Assembly (NCBI RefSeq): GCF_037975245.1
Contig: NC_092574.1
Span: 11,619,213-11,683,212 of the forward strand
DNA: 64,000 nt
Direction: 5' to 3'
Origin: Apostichopus japonicus
Taxonomy: Eukaryota > Echinodermata > Holothuroidea > Aspidochirotida > Stichopodidae
Shown one piece after another: positions 50,951 through 64,000 of this stretch. Both the position numbers and the translations under genes were made by a program. Position 1 is the first letter of the stretch. Every line of letters begins with the position of its first letter. Below the pieces are notes generated by a model that did not search any database, was not told the origin of the DNA, and saw nothing but the letters and a program-made list of their open reading frames with translations.

Positions 50951-53700
50951 CATCGTAATCCTGAAATATTCGAGATATTCCAGGTTCATGGGTTGGTAAT
51001 CAGGGGTTTAAACTGAAAACCGGGAACATTCATTATTAGGCATTTGGCTTGCCATATGAGTATCAAGCGTAATAGCTGTTCCTTCCATGGGATTCGTGAT
51101 TCACATTTAAAAGGAAAGGGGACTGGGGTTGCGAATGAATTAGTTAGAATTCGTGCCCAGGCTATATATTGGGTGACTTATCCTTAAAAGTATCACAAAT
51201 ATACATCATGACACAAACACACTTACACACGCATGAGAGCCAAAAATACGCGACGCATCGTCAAATTGATAATAGAAATTTTTGTATATTTCTGCAACAA
51301 ACAACTGGTGAACATTAAACTATAACTATACCAAATCAGCAGTTAACGAGCATATTGCGCTTAAGTATCATCCCGGCCTGCATACCATTAACTGTGACTC
51401 ACAGTTAATGGCCCGTTAGCTGCTCAAGTTAAACATGCACCTTACATATTTTGCGCGAAAATCGTCTCGAAAGTTACCAAATTTAGCAAAAGGAGGAACG
51501 TTTTCGTCAGCAGAATGGCTTATTATCTAACGATAAGTCATATAAACGTGATATGTATTACATATGCATTGTTCATGCATAAAGGTCACGTCGGGCTGCC
51601 TCAGTACTGCGCAATAAGTGTTAATTTTCGGGATTACTGACCACCCCTTACACTGTTCCAGTGTGCGAACGCCGTTTGATGCACACATCAGTCGCACATG
51701 TTCGGTTAATAGGTTTATAGGCTCCAGTTTGGCGACTACGGTTTGTCCTTAAGTTGCAAAATGGTTTCCGTTTGCTCCTTGAATCTCAAACATCGGTTGT
51801 TAAAACTTCTACCCAAATATGCTAGGTAACTCACACAATATTTGTCAGCCATATATAGTCCTGTTTTACTGCCTCATGATTTATCTAATCTCACAATCAT
51901 ATCGAGGTAATAAACGGATGATTTGGATTCACGAAGAGCAATGAAAAAGGCGGCAATATGTTTGATATCAATTCACCTAAATATTTGATTATACAATTTC
52001 ACATGTAGTTTAGGCCACCTTGCTTAAAGTCTCTTAGTGAACCATTCACCTCGCAGTAGCTGTTGTATAGTGAAATCGTTATGACGATCTATTGTTTCAT
52101 ATCAAAGATTTATATGGTTAATGTTTATTTCCAGTTGCCATCGGAATTTGATTATGCGTAATATATCAATCAGAAACTAACATTGAAATATGTCATATTA
52201 CTTCAGAGGTCTTTCTTAATTGTTTCATTGCAAGACGTTAGGTAAATAACACACCTCGTATTATGTTGACAAACTCCGGTGCAATTTTACTGTTTTAAAA
52301 ACTTTCCTGCATTTAAATACAGAATTTGCCCCTACTTGATACTACAAGTCATAGTTTTACTTAATCAACATGATTAAAGTTAATCCAAACCCCTCTTTAA
52401 TCGCATTCACCCTAGTTAATCCTTTCAATAATGTTTAGAGAACAAGTTACAAAACTGGTTTAAAAGGTGAGTTTTGATGTTGATCTATTTCCCCATATTA
52501 ACCTGTCAGCCCATTCACTAGCTGTTGTGAGTTTCGTCTCAGATGACGTGGATTCAGCATTTAGTTGAAAATGTATACTTTTAAAGTAAATCTTATTTGT
52601 AAATATGTGAAATAATTAAGTATTTTTGTTAATTACTTAATGAGATGTCTTCTTTGTCGTCTATATGTAGACCTGATTCGTTTTAAGAGCCATCTAAAAT
52701 AACAAAGACGCCTTTATATCATGAAAAGTTCATATTCGCGTATTTATTGTATTGTTATATAAGTCGGCACATCTTAAATGTTTCTATATTCTTCGTCAAC
52801 TTGCATTCTCAAAGAAGATTTTTAGTACATATTCTTATATTTAGTACATGATCATAGAACCATCCCCTAAGAGCGTATGTGCCCAAATGCTAAAGGATAG
52901 TTGCGACATATTGCTAATAATTTAAGTAAAGTGTAGCATAAGTTAATCTTCGTTAGCCGAAATAAAGATAAACTTCATATTGAAAAAGAAATGCGCTTCG
53001 TAAGAACACCAAAACATGCATACTTTGGTCTCGTTCTGCCAACACATACTTTCAATTGGTCGTTCTGCGTTCAAACGGATAGGTACAGAGTACGTCAAAA
53101 CAACGGATGCTCCTCTTGCAGTTTTTTTTTTTTGGAAGATATTACTCTGTTAAAATTCTTTTAATAATTGAAGTTAACTTCTGTAGTAATTAACGCGTCA
53201 CATTCAGTTTTTAGATACGAAATCCGGCAGAGAGAAACAGATCGCTTAAATTGTTTAGGAAATGAAAACTTTTTAAAGATTCTTTTGAAGTCTTATTGTA
53301 ACCTTATTGTGTATTGGACTTTTATACAGTACATATAGGTTGTTATAGAGAACGTGTATGTGTATACTTTTATGTAATATCTGGTGCGTTTGTTAATGCA
53401 GTATGCATGCGTAAAGCTTAACCAGCTCGCTTTCAAGTATATAAGGGTAGAATTAACAGGAAAGCTACCAACTCATGTTAATCAGCATTCTTGAAGCATT
53501 CAGTGTAAGGCATACAGAATTTGCTATCTGCAGGTTAATTGTGACGAATGACGAGGAAAGATATGAGGATTGAGGCTTTCGGGGCGTTTGGGCCTTGATA
53601 GATACGGGGAAAGGAAATGTCGGTTCCTGCCTGGAATCATGGAAATTTATATTTACCCCTTTTGCAGTTTGTTTGGAAAAAAAGAAGCTCATAGAAAATA
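50951..53700. other. Intergenic region between SUMO and the complement gene
   Basis: AT-rich, no exon-like frame, RNA gene or repeat array was recognised. Confidence 0.4.
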
Positions 53701-53717
53701 GTTTTGAGAAACATTAC

Positions 53718-53723
53718 TTTATT
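53718..53723 (-). terminator. Candidate polyadenylation signal of the complement gene
   Basis: AATAAA on minus, about 530 bp beyond the stop at 54249-54251. Confidence 0.4.
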
Positions 53724-54248
53724 GTCAAAGACAAAGCTATATAACTATAGCACTGTTCATGAGATGTTTAGCTACCCACTCTACTACCACTTACACATTT
53801 AAAAAAGCTCGATTAATTAGTTTTCAAAAAATCATCGAATATCTACTTCAAACTAATAACTAGAAATATAGATTTCCACCTTCCGGTTGCAGTTTGCAAT
53901 CTCGCTCATTGGTCCCAAAGTGATACATATCCTTAATTGACCTTACCTCTCTTGATATATCCTATTCATGGGATCAAACAAACGACAAAACGACACATTG
54001 ATTTATAGCATGGCGACATTAGACTTAAAACAAAACTGCAGATTATTTATTGAAAGCAACTCTCCGTTCTCTTGTTATAAGAGGAAAAGAAATACAATGA
54101 AATCTAGGAGAAGTTGTAAGACGTGCTACCCGGCTAAGTTTAACTCTAAAATTATGGATAAAAGTGATTGGAAAATAGATACCAATACGAGCTGCCACAT
54201 ATTCTCTAACTAATTTTAATTCCACGTTGCTGCTTCAGGAGTTAAAAT

Positions 54249-57200
54249 TCAACGCTTTTCAATTAGTTGCAGCCACTGTTTCCATCGCGGATAGGTATTC
54301 GGACTTCCCTGTTATATTTTTTTCTCCAACGTGTCATAATTGAATTGTTGTCAATGACGTAGCGATACCTACAGATTAATAAAAACAGAGGTTTAGACGG
54401 TTGATGGTAGTATAATGAGATGTTGTGATACTGGACCTAAGCATTTGTAATTTACACCCAATAAGTAGTGATTACCATCCACAAAGTATACATTATACTT
54501 TGTTGCAGTGATTAAGGATTATACTATAGCTAGCAAGGAAGCGTCTGGCAGACAACGCTTACATTTCTAACCAATAAGTGAGCTGTTGGTGTTAAAAATA
54601 GCTGCAGACATGTTCGGGTAATTTTATTTCTTTTGAAACTAAGGGAAAGTTTTCTCTTCATGATATCAAAATCTCATGTCTTATTGAAGTAAAGCACGTA
54701 AAGATATAGCAAGGATACACTGAAAAAGAGGCATTTGCGTACCAGCATTGAAGACCACACTGTATTCATATTATTCGTGGTGATTCCGGGAACAAGGCAA
54801 TTTTCCTATGTGTGATATAACTGTTAGTCGAAATGTTACTATCACAAGCATTATATATAGTCATGACTTATTTCACAGAGTATCCCAGTAGTAGGAAGTA
54901 CGACATGTACTTGTTATCTTATTATCACATATGAAGATTTTGTTTTAAACACTAGACATTGTTGATGGTTACTTATTTCCACCAGACAAACTGTATACTT
55001 TACTCAAATACATTTATCACATGCTTATATCTTTTCTTCTAAAATGTTAGCGGGTTTTACTTGAAATGTTTCAACGAAAAGTTCACAATTAGACATCATA
55101 AATTCAACAGACAGACAAGATTAAGTAGTATATATGGTATTTCCCTAATGTTGCGGTCCATTACTAAAGTAACAATAATAAACTTTCAATTTATACCAGT
55201 ATTTTGCCCTTACCTGTCTATTTGCAAGAAAAGTAGCTACAATATGCTGTTAAGCGACATGTCTTCGCAAATGTGTAAAACAAATTCAGTTTGTCAACGG
55301 ACAACCCATCTAATGAAATTCAAAGTTCGCCTCTTGTCATCGTTATATATATGTTACAGTATTACGTAACATAACATATCATGTAATGCTTCGTTGGAAT
55401 CTACATACACTCACCCTTTAACCGCACCATTCCCGTCTGGCTTTGTATACTCCAATGTATTACTGCCAATTAACAAGTACTGCCTAATTCTTATATCGGG
55501 ACAACGACAAGCTCTGCTGAGCCAGAACTCACGAGAGTCATGGATATGGACATCTCTTTCATCACCTATGGAATCGAAAGAAAGGCTTGTAATTAGATAT
55601 CATTTTCTGTGGAATACTGGAAACATCATACGAATGGCAGCATTAGTTAAAACCCTTGATGGTTGAAATGTATAAATGTCTTCAAATATATACAGAAAGT
55701 TAAGCTGGCGCACGTATTGGACATCATGAGATATCGCAGAATTAATTTCAAAAAATTGTGTTGATTCTGTGCAACTTCGATACTGTTATAAAACTAAAAT
55801 CAGACAAATCATAAATCGTACCAAAATCAGACAATTTCGATAGCAATGAGTGTAGCAAGTCAACACATGGGCTGCGATCGTTTATAACATCTGGTTTTTG
55901 GTTCCTGTGCGATTAAAGTCTTCTTTTTAATCTTTTGTGCTTATTTAATTTTCTTGGTTTCCATTTAAGGCTATTGTTGTCAAGACCACAACTATACTCA
56001 CTGCAACGTGGAATTGATTTCAATGCTAACTTCTGGCTGCAGATTCAAGTTTACAGATTGCTTTGGTATCTGTCGGTTGTTTCGCACAGTATTTCTATAA
56101 TAGTCGTTGCTTACTATTACAGAGGACCATCCAACATACAACGAAGTTAATACGTTGAATGGCAGCAATTAGTAACCAAATTATACCAGCAAGTCTAGTT
56201 TTGAACTGTACAAATTGGGTTACCACCACTAGCATTTTATAACACAATATAGCATTTAAATATTGTTGTAGTAATGTTGAATTTCCTCCATAAATCCGTC
56301 TGCAAATGTCTTTTTAATACTGCATAAACATTCAAATTATTAATTGTCGGCACAGCGAGTGGTAAGTCATAGCCTTTATACTTTCTGGTTTATTTTCAAG
56401 TAATTCAATGTTTGAATAATGCTGTGTCCAAAAATGTCAAGGCAACGAAAGTTTCTCTTTCGAATGTAACTTAATTAGTGCTATCTAAAAGATGTTCATT
56501 TGGTGAACGAAACTATATATTTCGTACTATTTTTAACGTATATTTCCTCCATTTGTCATTTGTCATTACCTCTCTTAATTGGATCCAAAATAGTTGCGTT
56601 GACGACTTTGTATCCGTCTTCCTCTCGTATGTTCGTAACCTGCAAATAGTACACTAAACGAAGAACAACAAAAGACATCGAAATATTATGAAAAAATATC
56701 TTGGACATGTTTTGAATAGACTGCAGGATAAACAAACACTATGGTACTGTGATAATTTTCAATATTTTCTGTATACAGTCAAAACGCTAATAATTTCTAG
56801 TCAAACTCAAGTGTGCGCTACCATGCTATTTGTTGCATCATCACTACTTGCAAGCATCGAACTAAAGGATAAACTTGAGACAGAATTTTAGTATGGATGG
56901 TTGATAATCCAACAAGAAATGCAATAATTTCAACGGCTGGTGTTAATGTTATCGGTTTTCAAGAAGTTCACTTTTAAAATATTTTGAAATGACCAGAATA
57001 TATAAGTCGCACATTCTGATGACTCAACCACTATAGAAGTTATGTATCTGAGACCATATCTCCTTGAAAAATTAAGTCGTACATTCTGATGACTCAACCT
57101 CTATAACAGTAATGTATCTGAGATCCTAATTTCCTTGAAAAATTTAGTCGTACATTCTGATGACTCAACCACTATAGCAGTTATGTATCTGAGACCATAT

Positions 57201-58972
57201 CTCCTTGAAAAATTAAGTCGCACATGCTGATGACTCAACCTCTATAGCAGTAATGTATCTGAGATCCTAATTTCTTTGACAAGTTAAGTCGTTCATTCTG
57301 ATGACTCAACCACTATAGCAGTAATGTATCTGAGATCCTAATTTCCTTGATATATTAGGTCGTACATTCTGATGACTCAACCACTATAGCAGTTATGTAT
57401 CTGAGACCATATCTCCTTGAAAAATTAAGTCGTACATTCTGATGACTCAACCACTATAGCAGTAATGGAGCTGGGACCATATCTCCTTGACAAATAACCT
57501 GTGAGTATCTTCTCGCTCACTGTAAGGTGCTAGTGAGAAGTTGCTCACTGTCATACTCATGAGAAGTTGCCCACTGCCTCAATGCTTTCTACTAATTAGG
57601 GATTTCGATTACTCACTGTTGGAACAAAAGAATTTACTCGGGAGGAATCTTCATTTTCTCACTTGCTCATAGTTGTGCAGTTGAGTTTGTGTTGAATACT
57701 CAGACTGCTCACTCTTTAGTAATGTCAGTTAATCTAGTTGGTCACTATGCATTTAGCAAATTCGATTAATGGTAAGGTATTGCGGCCCGTTTGCAGACTC
57801 GTTCCTCGCGTATATATCTCTCACTGGTCCAACCATTAAAGGTATCTCCACTCTTTTCTGGTTTCTCACATGCGCTGTGTTGAAACTGTTGACTTTCGGC
57901 GAGCGTTGCAATACCAACGACCACTTAGAGATTGTTTTTATTAGTAAATGATGATAATGAATAGGATATATTATTATTTTGAAATGAAAATTCATATCAG
58001 ATGTTTAATACTGCTGTGTAGCCCATGGCCAATGTCGATGCTGTGAGGATTGCACACAACGTCTTCAGTGATGATGACAATTAAGGCACATTTGTGACAG
58101 ATGAAAAGATCTTATGTCAAAATATACTTTACCATATGTTTGAGCACTAACACAGGCAGCGATTAATAGTTCACCAGTATCCGGACTATCAAAACAAGGA
58201 GGGCATTCACCTTGAAAGAAGATAGAAAAAGGTGATGTAAACACACGTATTCCCAAAGAACGGTTCCGTGCCAAGTTCGCTTCATACTTAGTGAATGAAT
58301 TCACTCCAAGAAAAGACTGATCACTCCGAACACTTTCAATCGATTTCTCACATGTTTGCAGTTAAGAGTTTATTTTATATTCATAAAGACATATCAAAAC
58401 TGAAGAAGTTAACTCATAAACATCTGTGCAGAAGTATTACTTTACTTTACTTCGATCATTTCAAATGTTTAGCTTTGATGACAGAATGATATTCTTATCA
58501 CTCTTCATTTGCAAAGCTTTAAGAATTAGAATAATCTTGTTGGTTCAATTGATCGATTCAGCTCTAAAGGAGGCATTAGCTGATGTTAAAGAATGACCTT
58601 ATGCCTAGAATGACCTAAGAATGACCTTAGGCAGAATTTAAAAGACTCGAAATGTTATAGTCAAAGACAAATTATTATATGTTACATTTAATGCTGAAAC
58701 TTTGCAATACTCCTTTAATGGTATATATATGATGACTTCAGCTCCTCAGTCCGCACTGTAAGCATAACTTTTAATATTTACCCATTGCTTTAAAAATTAG
58801 AAAAATATTCTAGATTTCTAATGTACCATGAATACGCTTTTTGTGTCCATATGGATGTTTTCATTTTGAATCTTGTGTTGCATCTGAGGTACTAAATACG
58901 ACACAATGGTCGCTGTGTTACACTAAGTAGTCCATGCTCATTAAATTGATGAATTCAGATGTTTAAATGGTC

Positions 58973-59037
<65 letters not shown>

Positions 59038-59473
59038 ATACTAGATGAGACTAGTGGAACACTAGTAGTTGTAACTCGGAGTTTCACGCGTTATAGCGAT
59101 CTTCAGACAACTGGGTGTGTAGTCCTGCTCCCCCCCTGCCTCGTTACTTCCGGGCACTATTCGAAAAGAGAAGGCGAGATTCGCCGGTGTCCTTCCACGC
59201 ACAAAAACTTGGAACCTCAATAAATTCCGGCTAAGGATTTCCTTAGTCTGCTGAAGCACCTTCGGGTGGAAGCGTAATACGAGGTGTATCCTATCATTAT
59301 CTTGAAGCTACCAGTTGTCTGAAGATCGTTATAACGCGTGAAACTCCGAGTTACAACTACTAGTGTTCCACTAGTCTCATCTAGTATCAACATATATTCC
59401 ACTCTGTCCAATGGACATAGAGCACTCTGCGCCAAGATAGACGCCAACCTACTCTCTCTCTCCACCTCTCTCC

Positions 59474-59553
<80 letters not shown>

Positions 59554-62500
59554 GTGTATATGTGTGTGTGATGGTGTAGACATTCATGTGGACGGATAGA
59601 ACTATTTTGTAACGGTCTACAAGATTTGTTTTGTAGCTGGGTCATCCTTCAAAGGAGAATACTCCTCCTGAGAAATGGAGTAGTTTGCTTTCTTATTGCA
59701 CTACTGAAAATCTGTTTTGAGATAACCAAGTTAAGAACGTCTGTGTGGTCTGATTTGCATTGTCATGCCATGTTGTGGATTATAGCCCCAATATTGTCTC
59801 TTTGCTTGTAGGTATACCATAGATAATACAATGGAAGTATGTACATCTCGTAATTAATCTACCAACTATGTTAATGACTTGAATTGTATTTCTTCAGGTA
59901 GATATAAAAGAGATCGTGGTACATTTTAATGAAGCACACTGTTCCAGGTTTCCTTATGTTTTAATGTGGTTGCGTTACAAGTCATGATAAAAAGAAGTGT
60001 GACAAACTGTAGTCTAATGAAATGTTTTTATTACGGGATAAACATTTACTCCGAGAAGGTATCTTTGCCTAGGTACTAAACTGATGTGGTGATGGTGCAG
60101 GGCTTTCCGCGAGAACTCTATTCGAGACAACCCCGCTCCCCCTTTCCCCCTTCCGTGCCCGCCTCCATCATAACAGATGCAACCGGAGATATAACCCCTG
60201 AATGATGCAATAATAAAACATATTTGATTATATTTTAAACTGTAAGAGATTATGACTATAATATATATGATTATAATGATTGAACGGTTTGCATCAGGAT
60301 AGTGCCGATTAAACTGAGCCAATTAGAAGCACAATGGACCATTCATAGAATCGATTTACCTCCCTACAACCGGAATAATTATTCACTAGTGTAGAAAATG
60401 ACGTGGGAATGGCTTTAACCTGCCGGTTAGGATAGTCAGTTGATCCCATGAGGATGTTTTATAGGCCTACTGTCACACGAGGGGTACAAACCTGACTTTT
60501 ACATCACACATGAAATAAATTTCTATCAGCTCAGCCTTTATGACATGGATCGACTTACTTGAAATACAAGTACATTCGTCATCGTTACACAGCGTCTGTA
60601 CAACATTTGAACCTTCCCCTGTATAGAATTGTATGCACTCCTCATCTATAAAAGAACAGATTGAAATGATCATAAAGAAAAACAATTGTGAAAACTCACT
60701 TCGAAACTAATGTGTGATATTTAAATATGCCTATATGATATGAACTACATGCTGTTAATTGTTGACATAAGCTGCCAGTTTGAGCATGATTAAACGTTAA
60801 ATAGCGAAGATGCTTTTCGCAGGCTATGTAACTGAACAAATCATGATCATTATTCAATGCTATAGCCCAATTCAAGTCCTATATAAGACTCTCAGACGTC
60901 TGAATAATTTGTGTAACAGCTGCAATGGACATTGCAAAGGTACACCTGTGATATCATCAGATACGATGTGGAGTAATGATATGAGGCATCCTGTCTCTTA
61001 GAAGGGGGACATCTCCTCACTGACAACCATTCAGTCCAGATATGGGTATCCCTGGGCAATTTATGACCCGAGAGCAATAAAATTAAAGAAATACTAAGGG
61101 GTTTACGAGGCGAACCCCGGAGCTCTGCAGAGACGCTGCTAGAAATCATCGCAGCGTGCACAGAACTGAAAACATACGTGCAAAAGCTATGTGCACAACT
61201 AACGCTACATACAGCCTATTACGTAACAATCCATAAATATGCATAGGGTGCAAACCACAAAATTTGACTTCACTACAGTATTCTTGGAGTATAATATTGA
61301 AAAGTTGGGAAGTGCATGGATAGAAAGCTTAAAAGACCATGTAAGGTTATATGCAAATGTGAACTCGAAAACTTATGCCTGGCAAGTTGTGGCAACCGTA
61401 TACATGTATAACGATTTAATACATTGGCATTGTATTCCATGTGTAGCCTAGTGTAGATACGAGGAACAGAAGCAATTTACAGATACGTTTAACTTAAAAT
61501 CAGGAAAATCATCACGCTTTATAAGAATTATTAGTTACTAACCTGGATCGTAATAGTCATACACTGTAACAGCTGCGTGATGAATGTTGGTGACGTTGAA
61601 TGCACACTCAGCCAGAAATTCAAAGCTTATAGAGCCTTCGCGTTGTATGGGAAAGTATTTAGTATAGAAAATAACTGAACGGTCTGACAATTCATATCTT
61701 GCGACAAAGCTATTGTCTTCTACGACCTGTAATTGGTTAAAAAGTTGCATGGATGAAGTTAACATTTAACTCAAGATAATGCGATCACGTGTTATAGCTG
61801 TATCAATAAATACTTACACAAAAACTTATAATAATAATTATTACAGAGATAATATTAGTATCACGAAAGAAATTATTTACGAGTGCTAGCCTGAAAATTG
61901 GTGTATGTATTACACGAAAGAAATAATTGGCAAAATATTAACCACTTGTGCAGATATGTGATTTGATTCATAAAAGTATTATCACATTTTCAAATATAGC
62001 AATCATGATTTAAAACAAAAACAAATATAGACATGCCACTCAATAACTTAAACTAGAGCCGTTCCAGAGTAGCTGTCCATGAGTTGCAGCAATTTGTCAA
62101 TGAGTTGAAGTTCGTTTGATAACTTATTGGAAAAGATGGAATGTTTATGGTATGACTATAGGCAGTCATATGTCCTAGATCGACAATATCGTTAAATGTA
62201 CGAGAAATCGATTTCTGATGAGTTGCGCACAACTGACAGTTTCCGTTTTCTCGTTTCATTCAAGTTCTATGATTATGATTTGACGAAATCGGCATATGTC
62301 AAATTAAATTGACACCTGACATTTTCTAGCAACTGTTTAAGAGGACTCTATCACATGTCATCCCCATTACGCTTTAGATTGGAAGAAACTGCCATATGTA
62401 CGAGAAATTGACATATGTCAAATAAAATTTACATTTGTTTATTTCTCGCGCTCTTAATGGAGAACGCTTGTCACATCTCAATGTGTAACTTTCTTGACTG

Positions 62501-63395
62501 GATGTAAACTGTCATTAGTGACAGAATTAGACATGTATCGAATAAACTTGGCATTTGTCAGTTTCTCGATGTCTCATTTGGAGGATACATAATTCCTCTA
62601 CGTCGATTTCAGAACTAATGGCACTCTATAGGAAAACCATAAACGTTGATACATGTTCCATATTCAATGATACTCCAAATAATATCTTATCTGTATTATA
62701 TCAGCTGGGTGCGTTTCGCAACTTGATTCATCTTTATATTCCACTCCTCACCAGATTAACTCAATAACTAATACAATTTTGCATACAAGCAATGTGATTT
62801 ATCTCAAGCTTCAAACTGTTTTCGCAATGATCAATAACAACGCACATCGAACAAAGACATGCTAATGTGTACCATTCGTAGGCCTAAAGGTTATCTTAAC
62901 ATGTGTTTGTTGTCGATATTTTTAAACCCTTGTCATGCAGAAAGAAATTGAAACGTAAACTATCATGAGTATAGTCACTGCTCCAGAAACTATAGTTCAA
63001 AGACGGTAAACGTTTTAAAATTGTAGGTTTTGTGATTTATTCATATTTCTGTAGTTTGAGGAAACTGCCAAGGATGTTCTTAAAACAGGCTTGTCTAAAT
63101 ATGGACTACGGTATACTCTCACTATTAATGAGATGTTTTAAACATATACGCTGGTAAAAACATAGCTACCTCGTTCATGCAGTCATTAATCAAACAATGA
63201 TATCAATACTACTGACGCATACTGAACTTCATGCCTCCGAAGAAAATATTACAAATATAAATTGACATTGGTTGATTTTGTCACAACGAGTAAATGATCA
63301 ACATTACCGTATTGCAGCTGTCCTTATCTGGAACAAAACCCGTGAAGAGTCCAAAATCTATAATACCCATGCTGGTGTTGGTGTCGCCCAAATAG
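54249..63395 (-). CDS. C3: Complement C3-like protein, C-terminal exons (partial)
   Basis: C3 is a secreted thioester protein of the complement system. Eight exons on minus are visible: 63308-63395, 61543-61726, 60559-60645, 58128-58210, 56570-56639, 55415-55565, 54249-54303, seven of them well supported plus an expected upstream continuation beyond the right edge. The first two encode the macroglobulin-8 receptor-binding domain (TSMGIIDFGLFTGFVPDKD; ARYELSDRSVIFYTK; VTVYDYYDP). The next encodes the anchor region (EECIQFYTGEG; CNDDECTC). The rest encode the C345C/netrin-like domain: ECPPCFDSPDTGELL, VTNIREEDGYKVVNATILD, SRACRCPDIRIRQYLLIG and PRWKQWLQLIEKR. Order and spacing follow vertebrate C3. 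The thioester and anaphylatoxin regions would lie outside the window. The last acceptor is ambiguous (see findings). C4 or C5 type is not excluded. Confidence 0.88.
57003..57500. repeat. Tandem repeat, about 71-bp unit, seven copies
   Basis: ACATTCTGATGACTCAACC and GTAATGTATCTGAGATCCTA-type blocks recur at about 57004, 57074, 57145, 57214, 57285, 57357 and 57427. Two alternating versions exist (GACCATATCTCC and GATCCTAATTTCC). It lies in the intron between the 58128 and 56570 exons of the complement gene. Confidence 0.92.
57500..57760. repeat. Degenerate TTGCTCACTG repeats
   Basis: Right after the 71-bp array, words such as TCTCGCTCACTGTAAGG, GTGAGAAGTTGCTCACTG, TTACTCACTGTT and CTGCTCACTCTTTAG recur every 30-60 bp. 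The period is not fixed. Confidence 0.45.
58974..59550. mobile_element. Foldback repeat with (AT)n and (TC)n(TA)n microsatellites
   Basis: Arms of about 80 bp (59034-59113 and 59311-59396) are inverted copies, e.g. GTTGATACTAGATGAG and CTCATCTAGTATCAAC, and GAGTTTCACGCGTTATA and its complement. Outside the left arm is (AT)n (58974-59033). Beyond the right arm are (TC)n (about 59451-59519) and (TA)n (59520-59550). The spacer holds GGCGAGATTCGCCGGTGTCC. No transposase was seen; class uncertain. Confidence 0.8.
62150..62600. repeat. Degenerate GACATATGTCAAAT / ACGAGAAAT motifs
   Basis: GTACGAGAAATCGA (about 62197), GGCATATGTCAAATTAAATT (about 62290), TACGAGAAATTGACATATGT (about 62398) and ATTTGTCAGTTTCTCGATG (about 62552) are related words on both strands. 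They suggest an old tandem or inverted repeat in a complement-gene intron. Confidence 0.4.
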
Positions 63396-63943
63396 CTACA
63401 AAAATCAGAACGTGCAGGTTTATGAACGATTTAGTTGGAGGAAGTAACTTGTTTATAATTAACACCGCTATGCACAGAAACAATAGAGATTTGCAATGTG
63501 TCAAATTTGGTCCAAGTGATGTCGGATTGGATAGTATAGGCTAACTACTAATTTTATCAACAAAATGAGCCTTAACCGAACAAATCATTTGTCTCTCAAC
63601 AAAGACACCTAATGCTTTGAATTCTTACCATTCGAGAAACGGGATAACATTCTACTAATTGCAATGTGAATTAAATATTCCCAAACAACTAAAAACGTAG
63701 TTTTCTATTCCACAACCATCATGTACAATTTTATCGTTTCTTCATGTGCCATTCAAAAGTTATTTTTACCTAGCATTGTATGTCAAGTTGTTATATTCGT
63801 GTCCGATATACCTCTCATTTTAAATATATATTTGGGAGGCTTTCCTTTCACAGAAATCAACTCGAATATTCTTCAGTGAAACTCGTTAGCATGTTTTAAG
63901 AGAGTAATGACGTCAATTTCACAAGGAAATATGTATATATATA

Positions 63944-64000
63944 CAGGGATGTGCCCAGGATTTCCTGAGTGCCGGGTATACTGATCACCGTCCTTTAGTC
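63944..64000. mobile_element. Start of a second copy of the 4462-4931 element (cut by window end)
   Basis: CAGGGATGTGCCCAGGATTT and the following GCCGGGTATACTGATCACCG match the first 60 bases of the element at 4462 with few changes. The rest is beyond the window. Confidence 0.85.

Noticed and set aside
53465-53692. Minus-strand open frame below the complement gene
   Set aside because: No match to a netrin-type C-terminus and no suitable phase; the end at 54249 fits the family better.
59217-59645. 142-residue minus-strand open frame
   Set aside because: Made of the foldback arm and translated TC/TA microsatellite.

Overview
The window is eukaryotic nuclear DNA from an animal. It is AT-rich, with short exons, long introns, GT/AG splice sites and many short transposons. 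The gene set includes a complement C3-type protein with its netrin-like C-terminal domain, TFIIIA, PRPP synthetase, SUMO and TOM5. Together with the many copies of the octamer TAGGCCTA, this suggests a marine invertebrate deuterostome, most likely an echinoderm (perhaps a sea cucumber). The species is inference. All gene models below are conceptual splices read by eye: every exon has GT/AG borders and phases that join.

Layout. 1-1.23 kb: tandem array of about 121 bp. 3.2-17.3 kb, minus: TFIIIA (zinc fingers 1-6 and half of 7; the rest is not seen here). Its 9.3-kb intron holds a 7,650-bp transposon (6806-14455) bounded by TTAA duplications and 14-bp inverted ends. That element carries two decayed genes: a P2X7 C-terminal ('ballast'-type) domain gene on plus and a THAP-domain gene on minus. 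The THAP region is itself hit by a 1.6-kb element with an 8-bp target duplication, which contains a 0.64-kb element with its own 8-bp duplication. 18.4-19.85 kb: foldback element with a SINE-like insert. 20.4-22 kb: hAT-like miniature elements. 23.98-27.8 kb, plus: complete PRPS with a SINE and a LINE 3' end in introns. 30.3-38.8 kb, minus: a small secreted Cys-rich/EGF protein (3' end uncertain). 42.47-43.39 kb, plus: complete two-exon TOMM5. 45.9-50.26 kb, minus: complete five-exon SUMO. 54.25-63.4 kb, minus: the last eight exons of a C3-like complement gene, running off the right edge. Foldback, microsatellite and tandem repeats lie in its introns.

The genes do not form a pathway; they are ordinary neighbours (nucleotide synthesis, 5S rRNA transcription, SUMO conjugation, mitochondrial import, complement). 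Neighbouring pairs are divergent (TFIIIA/PRPS, EGF/TOMM5) or convergent (PRPS/EGF, TOMM5/SUMO). The most unusual item is the nested TTAA transposon with the P2X7-type domain gene as cargo.
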